Assembly (NCBI RefSeq): GCF_000221045.1
Contig: NC_015856.1
Location: 1,928,687-1,992,686 of the forward strand
Direction of reading: 5' to 3'
Length of the DNA stretch: 64,000 bases
Source of the DNA: Collimonas fungivorans Ter331
GTDB taxonomy: Bacteria > Pseudomonadota > Gammaproteobacteria > Burkholderiales > Burkholderiaceae_D
The notes beneath the pieces are model-generated. The model was not told the DNA's origin and made no database searches. It worked only from the letters and a program-made list of their open reading frames with translations. Within the stretch, counting starts at the first letter, position 1; each line of letters begins with the position of its first letter. Positions 53,730 through 62,307 of the stretch are shown piece by piece. Both the position numbers and the translations under genes were made by a program.

Positions 53730-55655
53730 TTGCGCATATCTTTACCAAAACCATTCCGCCTGCGCCCCATGGCCCGTGCACTGACCGCCCGTACTGCTGC
53801 CGTATTGGGCGCGGGGCTCGTCATCTGCGCGCCGGCCGGCGCCGCGAATTTTTCGCAGATGGTGTTTTTCGGCGACTCGCTGACCGACAGCGGATATTTC
53901 ACCGGCGTCGGCAAGCAGCCGTCGTTTACGACCAACCCCGACCCGGTCTGGGCGCAGATCCTGGCGCATAAATACGGCACTACCGCCAATCCGGCAGCGG
54001 TGCTGACGCCGAGCGGCGCGCAGGCGGCCGGCGGCACCGACTACGCCGTCGGCGGCGCCCGCGTGACCAGCCAGAACGGCTGGCCCGACGCCGCCACGGC
54101 GCCTTTGGTGCCGACCGTCGCCAGCCAGGTCCAGGCTTACCTGGCCGCCAATCCGCGGCTCGACAGCAAAGGCCTGTACGCGGTCTGGGCCGGCGCCAAC
54201 GACATATTCGGCTACACCCAGACCAATATCGCCGGCCTGCTCAATCCGGCGACGCAGACTGCCACCGCGGTGCAGACGATCCAGCAAGTCGCCGGCGAAG
54301 CCACCAATGTAGTCAGCCTGGTCAGGCAATTGCAGCAAGCTGGCGCCGGCACCGTGATCGTCATCAATCTGCCCGACGTCGGCCGCACTCCGCAAGGTTC
54401 GTCGATCCCGGCGCTGGCCACCTTGTGGACAGCGGCGTCGACCAGCTTCAACGACAGCCTGAACAGCGGCTTGAGCGGCCTGGGCGGCAATATCGTCGCG
54501 CTCAACGCCTTCGGCCTGCTGCGTGAAGCGATCGCCAATCCCGGCTTGTACGGCTTCACCAACGTCACTTCACAGGCGTGCACCACCAGCTCTTCGTCGA
54601 CTTGCACCACCTCAACCCTGGTGGCGCCGAACGCCGACCAGACTTACCTGTTCGCCGACGGCGTCCATCCGACCGGCGCCGGCCATGCCATTCTGGCGCA
54701 GTATGTCGAATCGGTATTGCAGGCTCCGGGCCAGATCGGCATGCTGGCGGAAGCGCCGCTGGCCGGCGCCCAGACTTTCACCCGGGTGATCGACGACCGC
54801 CTGCGCCTGACGCCGCGCGCAGGGCAGGTGGAAGCCTATGCCGCCTATGACAATACCCACCAGAGCCTGGACCACAACGGCAACAATCCTGGCCTGGACG
54901 GTTCGTCCAACAGCCTGTCGGTTGGCGTCGACTATGCGGTCAACCAGAACGTTACGGTCGGCGGCGCTTTCGGTTTCGCCCATAACAAGGCGAATTTCGG
55001 CAACGACACCGGCGGCTTCAAGCTGGACCAGGCCATGTTGTCGGCCTACACCCAGTACCGCGACGGCGCCTGGGCGCTCAACGCGCTGGGCATGGTCGGT
55101 TCGCTGCAGTACAAGGACGTGACCCGCAACATCGCTTTGGGTGCGGCTACCCGCCGCGAGAGCGGCAGCAGCGACGGCCACCAGTTCCTGCTGCGCATCG
55201 GCGGCCAGTACGACTTTAACCTTGGCGGGCTGGTTCTGAGTCCGGTCGGCACCCTGACCTGGCAACAGGTCAATGTCGACGGCTACACCGAAAACGGCAA
55301 TGACAGCACGGCCATGAACTTCCAGTCGCAGCGGCGCAATTCGCTGGTGTCCAGCCTGGGCGCGCAAGTCAGCAGCAAGCTGACGCTGGGCCAGTATGCG
55401 CTGCAGCCGTTCGCCAAGCTGGCATGGGAAAAAGAGTTTGAAGACAGCGAACGCGACGTGCGCGCCAATGTGGTCGGCATGGCCGGCAGTTTCGGTTTGC
55501 CGGCGTACCAGGGGCCTTCCAACAGCGCCCGGCTGGATCTCGGCGCCAGCATTGCGCTGGCGGCGGACTTCAGCGCTTACGCCAGCTACAGCGGCCAGTT
55601 CGCCGGCGGCAACAAGACCAACTCTTTCCAGGTCGGCTTGAAGAAAGCGTTTTAA
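53730..55655 (+). CDS. GDSL-family autotransporter esterase/lipase (EstA-like)
   Basis: The 641-residue protein starts with TTG at 53730, selected because GGGAG lies 6 bases upstream; the next ATG, at 53769, has none. After a signal peptide (about 1-39), the GDSL passenger has Ser50 in FFGDSLTDSG, the GAND block (Asn157) and the Asp310-Gly-Val-His313 pair. Residues 355-641 form an autotransporter beta-barrel ending in FQVGLKKAF. The enzyme should be displayed on the cell surface and cleave esters or lipids. Copy D of the repeat begins 5 bases after the stop. Confidence 0.92.
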   Translation: MRISLPKPFRLRPMARALTARTAAVLGAGLVICAPAGAANFSQMVFFGDSLTDSGYFTGVGKQPSFTTNPDPVWAQILAHKYGTTANPAAVLTPSGAQAAGGTDYAVGGARVTSQNGWPDAATAPLVPTVASQVQAYLAANPRLDSKGLYAVWAGANDIFGYTQTNIAGLLNPATQTATAVQTIQQVAGEATNVVSLVRQLQQAGAGTVIVINLPDVGRTPQGSSIPALATLWTAASTSFNDSLNSGLSGLGGNIVALNAFGLLREAIANPGLYGFTNVTSQACTTSSSSTCTTSTLVAPNADQTYLFADGVHPTGAGHAILAQYVESVLQAPGQIGMLAEAPLAGAQTFTRVIDDRLRLTPRAGQVEAYAAYDNTHQSLDHNGNNPGLDGSSNSLSVGVDYAVNQNVTVGGAFGFAHNKANFGNDTGGFKLDQAMLSAYTQYRDGAWALNALGMVGSLQYKDVTRNIALGAATRRESGSSDGHQFLLRIGGQYDFNLGGLVLSPVGTLTWQQVNVDGYTENGNDSTAMNFQSQRRNSLVSSLGAQVSSKLTLGQYALQPFAKLAWEKEFEDSERDVRANVVGMAGSFGLPAYQGPSNSARLDLGASIALAADFSAYASYSGQFAGGNKTNSFQVGLKKAF

Positions 55656-55659
55656 GCGC

Positions 55660-55753
55660 GTAGGGTGGGCACGCTTTTGTGCCCACGCGTGACCTCAAAT
55701 TCAGCGGCGGCATTTATAGATAACGCGTGGGCACAAAAGCGTGCCCACCCTAC
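55660..55753. repeat. Long inverted-repeat element, copy D
   Basis: The two 30-base arms (55660-55689 and 55724-55753) are perfect reverse complements of each other and identical to the arms of copy A. The 34-base spacer is unrelated to the other copies. The element lies between the convergent autotransporter and DUF2242 genes. Confidence 0.92.
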
Positions 55754-55771
55754 GGCTTGTTTGCGCGGGAT

Positions 55772-56377
55772 TTATTCCGGGGCCTTGGGCGCCGGCTTGA
55801 CCGGCAGCGCAGGCTTGTCGTCGAAATCCTGCACCGGCAAACCGGTATCGAGGCCGAGGTAATGTTCGATCAGGCCGAAAAAACGGTCGTAGAACTGGCC
55901 GGCCGGAATCGTCTCGCTGGCGACCTTTACCAGCGAATCGGAAGTGCTACCGATCGGCATCGACACCGAACCCAGCACGCTCAAGCCGACGCTGGCCGAG
56001 TTGTTGGTTTTCTTGAGGGCGTAACGGTCCTGGGTGGCGCTGACAAACAGCGTGCTGCTTTTGCCTTGCTTGTCGTTGGCGGCGCACACCACATGGAATT
56101 CGATCTCGACGTGGACATCGCTTTCCGGCTGGAAGTGCTTGTGGCCGTCGACCAGGTCATCCTTGGCCTGCTTGATGATGTAACCCTGGCTCAGCAAAGT
56201 GCGGCGCGCCGCTTCGCAGGTGTCGGCGCTGGACTTGGCGAAGTCATGGGAAAACGTGCTGGTTTCGCTGAATTCCTCGCCCTGGTAAACCTTGGGCTTT
56301 GCGGTCGAGCAGGCGGCGAGGGCGCCGCCCAGCAAGACCAGCAGCGAAACACGTGAAAAACTGTACATCCTGGACAT
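55772..56377 (-). CDS. DUF2242 lipoprotein
   Basis: The protein is 201 residues from the ATG at 56377, which follows AAGGAG; the frame is open to 56554 without a site. A lipoprotein signal ends in ALAAC. The mature part has FSHDFAKSSADTCEAARRTLLSQGYI and a segment of strands typical of DUF2242. The family is confined mainly to betaproteobacteria and is of unknown role in the envelope. Confidence 0.85.
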   Translation of the reverse strand: MSRMYSFSRVSLLVLLGGALAACSTAKPKVYQGEEFSETSTFSHDFAKSSADTCEAARRTLLSQGYIIKQAKDDLVDGHKHFQPESDVHVEIEFHVVCAANDKQGKSSTLFVSATQDRYALKKTNNSASVGLSVLGSVSMPIGSTSDSLVKVASETIPAGQFYDRFFGLIEHYLGLDTGLPVQDFDDKPALPVKPAPKAPE

Positions 56378-56496
56378 GAACGAAAACTCCTTGAATCGGC
56401 TAAACAATAGCGAATAGCGGCGATGGCATTTTAGACCATCGCGCGCAATATTCAGCCGATTCGACAGAAGTTCGGGCGTTTCGTTGCAATCCTGGC

Positions 56497-57375
56497 TTAA
56501 GCCGCCTTGGGACCGCGCACCACCGTGTACTGCTCGGAATTGCCGGAAAGCCATTGTTCCGCCAGCTTGCGGTTGTCATGCTGCCATGGGTGGAAATCGC
56601 GGCGCAGGTAGGCGAGCAAGGGGGCGGTGCTGAGCCAGATCAAGCCGTAGCGGCCAAAGAAGAAGCGGGCGGCGTCGAGCCAGGTGCCGGGTTTGAACAG
56701 CACACGGTCGTGCCAGAGATTGTTGATGGTCTGCCCGGTCGCCATCAGGGTGAAGTGCAGCATGGCAAAAGCGTAGCCGCGCACACGCGCCCGGTAGTCG
56801 CCTCCGAGTGTGTGGAACAGGTCGAAAGCGACCGCCTTGTGCTCGGTTTCTTCCGCCGCGTGCCAGCGCCACAGGGTCTGCAAGGCCGGTTCGGCCCCTG
56901 CCAGTACGGGCGGGTGGCGCAGCGTCAGGTCGGCCATCACTGCGGTGTAGTGCTCCAGGGCGGCGGTAATCGCCAGCCTGCGCATGGCGGGAACCTTATG
57001 TTGACGCCCCAGTGCGATCAGGTCGCCGGCCCAGTGCTGCCAATGGTTGTGCAATCCCTGTTTTTCCAGTTCGGCGTTGTACAGGCCGTGCACACGGCGG
57101 TGGGTCGCTTCCTGTCCGACAAAATCCTGGATCGTGGCGCGCAGGGAAGCGTTTTCCGGAGAATCCGGCAACGATTGCGCGGCCTCGCGTACGGAGTCGA
57201 TGAATTCCTGTTCGCCGACGGGAAAGCTCATGGACAAGGCGTTGAAGTATTGGGTACGGAACGGTTTGCCTGCCAGCCAGTGACGCGGGAAACCTTGCGA
57301 CAGATCGACCAGCAGTCTTCTTACCATCAATGGAGTGGAGGTATTCACGGGCATGCCTTTGTGGATTTGCGACAT
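56497..57375 (-). CDS. Metal-dependent hydrolase (PF10118 family)
   Basis: The protein is 292 residues from the ATG at 57375; starts at 57354 (ATG) and 57381 (GTG) are possible. It is mostly helical with metal-binding patterns QEATHRRVH, TAALEHYTAVMAD and HAAEETEHKAVAFD, as in the PF10118 predicted metal-dependent hydrolases, which have a ferritin-like di-metal layout. The substrate is unknown. It is divergent from a TetR gene across about 70 bases, so that regulator probably controls it. Confidence 0.8.
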   Translation of the reverse strand: MSQIHKGMPVNTSTPLMVRRLLVDLSQGFPRHWLAGKPFRTQYFNALSMSFPVGEQEFIDSVREAAQSLPDSPENASLRATIQDFVGQEATHRRVHGLYNAELEKQGLHNHWQHWAGDLIALGRQHKVPAMRRLAITAALEHYTAVMADLTLRHPPVLAGAEPALQTLWRWHAAEETEHKAVAFDLFHTLGGDYRARVRGYAFAMLHFTLMATGQTINNLWHDRVLFKPGTWLDAARFFFGRYGLIWLSTAPLLAYLRRDFHPWQHDNRKLAEQWLSGNSEQYTVVRGPKAA

Positions 57376-57383
57376 AACCACTA

Positions 57384-57429
57384 TACTGAGCTTTATTCAG
57401 TTTTTAAACTCGCAACTTGCTCAGTTTTT
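57384..57429. promoter_or_regulatory. Repeats between the hydrolase and TetR genes, candidate operator
   Basis: An imperfect inverted repeat, ACTGA-N7-TCAGT (57385-57401), and a direct repeat CAGTTTTT (57398-57405 and 57422-57429, 24 bases apart) fill the short gap. They are well placed for a TetR dimer to control both genes. The site is inferred from position and symmetry. Confidence 0.35.
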
Positions 57430-57442
57430 GACGGATATAGCC

Positions 57443-58096
57443 ATGGCCAAGCGCACTCCCGGTTCTTCCTCTGAAATAATGCGAAAATTGCCCACCCAGG
57501 AGCGGGCGCAGCGCACCATCGAGACCATTTTTGAAACCACTGCTCAGATTCTGGAAAGCGAAGGTCCGGCCGGGCTGACCACCAATAAAGTGGCGGAAAA
57601 GGCCGGTTTCTCGATCGGCACCCTGTACCAGTACTTCCCCAGCAAGGAAGCGATACTGACCGCCTTGATCGCGCGCGAGCGGCGGCGCGTGATGGATGAG
57701 CTGGATGCATTGATGGAAAGCGCCGAAAACCAGGTCGGCCAGCTCGAGCCGAAGAGTTTCCTGCGCCAGTTCATCCGCATCAATATCGAAGGCCTGGGCA
57801 GCGGCCGCAGCGCCAAGCGGGCAATGGTCCGCTTCGCCTGGCAGCACGATCATCACGAAGACATTACCCAGGCCTTGCGCGAGACGGCGGAACGGATCGC
57901 CATCAGCATGCAAAGGATCCACCACCCCAAGCTGCGGCCGCCGACGCCGGCCATGATGTTCGTGGTGACGCGCGCCGTGATCGGCGCCATCCGCAGCGCA
58001 TCGCTGGAAAAATCGCCGCTGCTGGGCAGCATCGAATTTGAAGACGAGCTGGTGCGGCTGGCCTGGGGCATGCTGTCTGAGCAGGACGATGCCTGA
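57443..58096 (+). CDS. TetR-family transcriptional regulator
   Basis: The protein is 217 residues from the ATG at 57443. The frame is open upstream, but that region overlaps the divergent promoter. It has the TetR helix-turn-helix with ETTAQILESEGPAGLTTNKV and KAGFSIGTLYQYFPSKEAI. The C-terminal ligand part has no recognised effector. It probably represses itself and the PF10118-type hydrolase. Confidence 0.88.
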   Translation: MAKRTPGSSSEIMRKLPTQERAQRTIETIFETTAQILESEGPAGLTTNKVAEKAGFSIGTLYQYFPSKEAILTALIARERRRVMDELDALMESAENQVGQLEPKSFLRQFIRINIEGLGSGRSAKRAMVRFAWQHDHHEDITQALRETAERIAISMQRIHHPKLRPPTPAMMFVVTRAVIGAIRSASLEKSPLLGSIEFEDELVRLAWGMLSEQDDA

Positions 58097-58181
58097 TTGA
58101 TGCGGCTGCGCTCAAGGACAGTGGCAATGCTTATAATGGGCGATTCGGTTAACCATGCAGCAACTCAGCGAGATGTCGATT

Positions 58182-58673
58182 ATGCGTAACCTCATTTGCA
58201 ACCTGCCGCGCCCGGGCAAGGTGCTGCTGGCGATCCTGGCGGCAGCAACGCTGACGGCGTCCGCCCAGTCCGCGCCGCCAGTTGCGGCCCAGGCGAGCGC
58301 TGCCAGACTGACGCCGCTGGAAGTGGTGCAGGCTTACGTCGCCGCTGCCAACCGCAACGACCTCGATGCCTTCATCGCGCTCTACGCGCCGGACATCGCC
58401 AAATACAAATTTCCCGCGACCCTTGCCTCGCAGGGGCGGGAACACATGCGTGAAGTGTATGCCCGTTCTTTCGCGCAAAAACGCGGCCTCCATGTTGAAG
58501 TGGTGAGCATGGTTGCGCTGGGCGACAAGGTGGTTTCGCGCGATCATGTCACCGGCCTGCCAGACGGCAAGAGCGCAGACGAGCTGACCGTCTACCAGGT
58601 CGAGAACGGCCTCATCACGAACATCGTCTATCTCGGCCAGGAAGAGCATGCTGCTCCGCCAGCCAAAAACTGA
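58182..58673 (+). CDS. Secreted SnoaL-like (NTF2 fold) protein
   Basis: The protein is 163 residues from the ATG at 58182; ATGs at 58155 and 58173 are in frame and none has a strong site. A signal peptide ends near TASAQSA. The mature part has LEVVQAYVAAANRNDLDAFI and LYAPDIAKYKFP, typical of SnoaL-like steroid-isomerase-fold proteins. The role is unknown. It starts 85 bases after the TetR gene and ends 15 bases before mnmH, so it may be co-transcribed with the selenium genes. Confidence 0.78.
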   Translation: MRNLICNLPRPGKVLLAILAAATLTASAQSAPPVAAQASAARLTPLEVVQAYVAAANRNDLDAFIALYAPDIAKYKFPATLASQGREHMREVYARSFAQKRGLHVEVVSMVALGDKVVSRDHVTGLPDGKSADELTVYQVENGLITNIVYLGQEEHAAPPAKN

Positions 58674-58688
58674 TCCAGAAAAACGCGA

Positions 58689-59750
58689 ATGAAATACCCG
58701 GCATTGCTGTCCTTTCAAGAAGTCCTTCCCCGGCTCAAGCAGTTCGACGCTGTCATCGACGCCCGCAGCCCGTCGGAATTTGCCGAAGACCATATTCCCG
58801 GCGCTATCAATTGTCCGGTGCTGGACGATGCGCAAAGAGCGCAGGTCGGCACCATGTACAAGCAGGTCAATACTTTCGAGGCAAAAAAGCTGGGCGCGGT
58901 GCTGGTCGCCCGTAATATCGCCTGCCATATCGAAACCCTGTTCCTGGACAAGCCGCGCGAATGGATGCCCTTGGTTTACTGTTGGCGCGGCGGCAACCGC
59001 AGCGGCGCCATGGCGCACATCATGGCAAAAATCGGCTGGCCGGTGGCGCAGCTGGACGGCGGCTACCAGTCGTATCGCAGGCATGTCAACGCCAGCCTGG
59101 CCGAGCTGCCGCTGCGCTTCGGCTTCAAGGTGATTTGCGGCCCTACCGGCAGCGGCAAGAGCCGCCTGCTGCAAGTGCTGGCGCAGCAGGGCGCGCAAGT
59201 GCTGGACCTGGAACAGATGGCGGCGCACCGCGGTTCGGTGCTGGGCAACCTGCCGAGCGAACTGCAGCCCTCGCAAAAAACTTTCGAGAGCCGGTTGTGG
59301 GACACGCTGCAGGGTTTCGATCCGCGCTATCCAGTGTTCGTCGAATCCGAGAGCAAGAAAGTCGGCAACCTGCGGGTGCCGGAGGTGCTGATGGAATCCA
59401 TGCGCAACTCGCCGTGTTATGCGGTGGCGCTGTCGCGTCCGGACCGGGTGCGGCTGCTGCTGGAAGACTATGTGCATTTCATCGCCGATCCCGCCTTGCT
59501 GAATACCCAGCTGGCTTGCCTGGCCTACGTCCATGGCCGCGACAAGGTCGCTTTCTGGCAGCAGCTGAGTTTGTCGGGACGGATCGAGGAACTGGTCGAT
59601 GAGCTGTTGCTGAAACACTATGACCCGGCTTATGCGCAGTCGATCAAGAGGAATTTCGATCAGTTTTCCGAGGCGCAGGTCATCGATCTGCCGGATATTT
59701 CGGACGCCGCCTTTGCCCGCGTGGCGCAACAGCTGCATCAAGAGAAATAA
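58689..59750 (+). CDS. mnmH: tRNA 2-selenouridine synthase
   Basis: The 353-residue protein has an N-terminal rhodanese domain with catalytic Cys98 in YCWRGGNRSG and a C-terminal P-loop domain with GPTGSGKS (151-158). It replaces the sulfur of 2-thiouridine at the wobble position of certain tRNAs with selenium, through a geranylated intermediate, using selenophosphate. selD, the supplier of selenophosphate, follows 58 bases later. Confidence 0.96.
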   Translation: MKYPALLSFQEVLPRLKQFDAVIDARSPSEFAEDHIPGAINCPVLDDAQRAQVGTMYKQVNTFEAKKLGAVLVARNIACHIETLFLDKPREWMPLVYCWRGGNRSGAMAHIMAKIGWPVAQLDGGYQSYRRHVNASLAELPLRFGFKVICGPTGSGKSRLLQVLAQQGAQVLDLEQMAAHRGSVLGNLPSELQPSQKTFESRLWDTLQGFDPRYPVFVESESKKVGNLRVPEVLMESMRNSPCYAVALSRPDRVRLLLEDYVHFIADPALLNTQLACLAYVHGRDKVAFWQQLSLSGRIEELVDELLLKHYDPAYAQSIKRNFDQFSEAQVIDLPDISDAAFARVAQQLHQEK

Positions 59751-59808
59751 GCGCCGATGGCGCGTATACTTCATTCTTACCTTTGTTTGACCTCACCTCA
59801 GGACGCGT

Positions 59809-60861
59809 ATGCCCGATCTCGCTGAATCCACTATCCGACTGACTTCGTTTTCGCACGGCGGCGGCTGCGGCTGCAAGATCGCGCCGGGCGTGCTGGCGGA
59901 AATCCTCAAGGGCTCGCACGGATTCCCGGTGCCGAAAGAATTGATGGTAGGGATTGAAACCGCCGACGACGCCGCCGTCTACAAACTCAACGACGAACAG
60001 GCGCTGATCGCGACCACCGATTTTTTCATGCCCATCGTCGACGACCCTTACGACTTCGGCCGCATCGCCGCCACCAACGCCATCTCGGACGTGTACGCCA
60101 TGGGCGGCACGCCGATCATGGCGCTGGCCCTGGTCGGCATGCCTATCGACAAGCTGCCGCTGGAAGTCATCGCCAGCATCCTGAAAGGCGGCGAGTCGAT
60201 CTGCGCCGAAGCCGGCATCCCGATCGCCGGCGGCCATACCATCGATTCGGTCGAGCCGATCTACGGCCTGGTGGTGCTGGGCCTGGTCCATCCATCCAAG
60301 GTCAAGCGCAACGCCGGCGCCAGAGCGGGCGACAAGCTCATCCTGGGCAAGCCGGTCGGTGTCGGCATTTTGTCCGCCGCCTTGAAAAAGGGCGCGCTGG
60401 ACGCTGCCGGTTATGCCGCGCTGATCAGCAACACGACCAAGCTGAACAAGCCGGGCCGCCTGCTGTCGGAACTGGCCGGGGTTAACGCCTTGACCGACGT
60501 CACCGGTTTCGGCTTGCTGGGGCATATGCTGGAACTGGCGCGCGGCGCCAAGCTGTCGGCGCGGCTCGAGATGGGAGCTATCCCCTTGCTGCCGCAAGTG
60601 CAGCAATTGGCCGAACAGGGATATATCACCGGCGCTTCAGGGCGCAACTGGAACGGCTACGCCAAGGATGTGACCTTGGCCGACAGCATCACGCCGGTGC
60701 AGCGCAGCCTGTTGACCGACCCGCAAACCTCGGGCGGCTTGCTGGTTTCCTGCGATCCTGCCGCGGCGGAACAGGTGCTGGAACTGTTCCGCCGCGAAGG
60801 GTTTGCCGATGCTGCCGTCATCGGCGAAATGACAGCCGGCAGCGGCGTGCAAGTCGTGTAA
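59809..60861 (+). CDS. selD: Selenide, water dikinase
   Basis: The 350-residue protein makes selenophosphate from selenide and ATP. The active site is in the SHGGGCGCK segment: Cys20, Cys22 and Lys23, with Cys20 equal to E. coli Cys17 and not selenocysteine. ATP-binding parts include DDAAVYKL, TTDFFMPIVDDPYDFG and GGHTIDSVEP. Next to mnmH it should serve tRNA selenation; selA and selB are not in the window. Confidence 0.97.
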   Translation: MPDLAESTIRLTSFSHGGGCGCKIAPGVLAEILKGSHGFPVPKELMVGIETADDAAVYKLNDEQALIATTDFFMPIVDDPYDFGRIAATNAISDVYAMGGTPIMALALVGMPIDKLPLEVIASILKGGESICAEAGIPIAGGHTIDSVEPIYGLVVLGLVHPSKVKRNAGARAGDKLILGKPVGVGILSAALKKGALDAAGYAALISNTTKLNKPGRLLSELAGVNALTDVTGFGLLGHMLELARGAKLSARLEMGAIPLLPQVQQLAEQGYITGASGRNWNGYAKDVTLADSITPVQRSLLTDPQTSGGLLVSCDPAAAEQVLELFRREGFADAAVIGEMTAGSGVQVV

Positions 60862-60864
60862 TCG

Positions 60865-62277
60865 CTAAGCGCGTTTCTTGAAAAACAGAGTGTCGCCAAG
60901 CCAGACGGCAATCATCGTCGCTCCCATCAACGGGAAGATGATGCCGAGCAGCGCCATATAGCCTTTCCAGCGCGCGATCGACGGCGGCGGCTGCAGCACG
61001 CGTTTTGGCGCGCCGATCGAATGTTGTGGACGGCGCTTCCACCACATGATGAATCCGGTGGCGGCCATGCCCAGCAGCGTCAATGAAATGGCGGCGCAGA
61101 TCAGCTGGTTGGCGAGGCCGAAATACTCTCCCATATGCAAGGCAACGCCGAGCGAAACCAGCTTGGAGACCGGGTTGTACTCGGAAAAACGCATGTCCTT
61201 CATGATCTTGCCGCTGTACTGGTCGATGTGCAGCGTGCGCTGCTGGTCCAGGTCGGAACGGACGAATTCCCCCGCGCCGGGCGCATACGAAGCGGTGAAT
61301 ACATCGGAGCTCTTGCCGGGCAGGACCAGCTGGTAGGTTTGCATGCCGTTACGTGCGGCGATCGCTACCACCTGGTCGATGGCCAGGCGCTGTTGCGGCA
61401 AGTCGTGTGACATCGGCACCATGGTGGCGCCGACTGCCCACGGGACGTTGGCCAATGGCAGGTCCTGCATTTTCATGCCAGGCATGCCTGCCATCGCAGC
61501 GTGCGCGTCTGCATCATGGACATGGGTTTCCTTCGCTGCCGCTTTTGGCGGCGCGGCCCAGGTAACCACCGCCTGGAAGTTCTTGCCCCAGAAACTGGAC
61601 CACGGCAAGCCGCTCATGATGAAGAACACCGCGCCTATCGAGACCCAGATGCCGACCACCAGGTGCAGCTCGCGCCAGACCGCCCGGCCGCGCAGGCTGA
61701 GGCGCGGCAGCAAGGTGCCCCATACCGAAAACTGCTTGCGCGGCCACCACAGGGCGATGCCGGTGCCGACCATGACCAGGGTCCAGCAGGCCGCCAGTTC
61801 CATCAGCCAGCCGCCCCATTTTCCGAGCAGCAGGTCGCGGTGGATTTGCCGCACCTGTTTCATCAGCCGGTGTTCGACGCTCAGCGTGCCCAGCACCTGG
61901 CCCGTGTAGGGATTGAGGTAGACGCTGGTGCTGTCGCCGGAAGCCAGGCGGAATACCGCTTCGGTGCTGCGCTGCGGGTCCTGGCTGACGGCTATCGAGC
62001 TTGGCTTGGCATCCGGCGGCAGCGCGCCGGCGGCGATGCCGAGCAGCTTGTCGTAACCCAGCCGGGCCTGGCTGCTGGCGGATACGGACAGCTTGTCGTT
62101 GTACAGAGCGCTTTCTATCTGCGGCTTGAAGACATAGATGGTGCCGGTGATCGCTAGCACGATCAGGAACGGCATCACGAACAGGCCGGCATAAAAATGC
62201 CAGCGCCACAGGATGCGGTAATTGCGCGACGAAACTGAGCTTGTCTCATCAGGCGCGTTTTGCTGAATTGTCTGCAT
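60865..62277 (-). CDS. PepSY-associated membrane protein, iron-uptake type
   Basis: The 470-residue protein has four membrane helices (about 28-50, 150-175, 205-227 and 370-395, plus a C-terminal one) and two PepSY domains between them. Its start RNYRILWRWHFYAGLFVMPFLIVLAITGTIYVF is the PepSY_TM signature. A His/Met-rich loop (VHDADAHAAMAGMPGMKMQ) near the middle could bind metal. Such proteins sit beside TonB receptors and may reduce or move iron at the inner membrane. It follows the receptor gene by 30 bases. Confidence 0.88.
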   Translation of the reverse strand: MQTIQQNAPDETSSVSSRNYRILWRWHFYAGLFVMPFLIVLAITGTIYVFKPQIESALYNDKLSVSASSQARLGYDKLLGIAAGALPPDAKPSSIAVSQDPQRSTEAVFRLASGDSTSVYLNPYTGQVLGTLSVEHRLMKQVRQIHRDLLLGKWGGWLMELAACWTLVMVGTGIALWWPRKQFSVWGTLLPRLSLRGRAVWRELHLVVGIWVSIGAVFFIMSGLPWSSFWGKNFQAVVTWAAPPKAAAKETHVHDADAHAAMAGMPGMKMQDLPLANVPWAVGATMVPMSHDLPQQRLAIDQVVAIAARNGMQTYQLVLPGKSSDVFTASYAPGAGEFVRSDLDQQRTLHIDQYSGKIMKDMRFSEYNPVSKLVSLGVALHMGEYFGLANQLICAAISLTLLGMAATGFIMWWKRRPQHSIGAPKRVLQPPPSIARWKGYMALLGIIFPLMGATMIAVWLGDTLFFKKRA

Positions 62278-62307
62278 GATTGTTCCTTGCTAAAATTTTT
62301 GCAGCGG

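Noticed and set aside
58149-59774. Minus-strand open frame of 541 residues opposite mnmH
   Set aside because: It is antisense to mnmH and the SnoaL-like gene, both with intact motifs, and has no recognisable domain.
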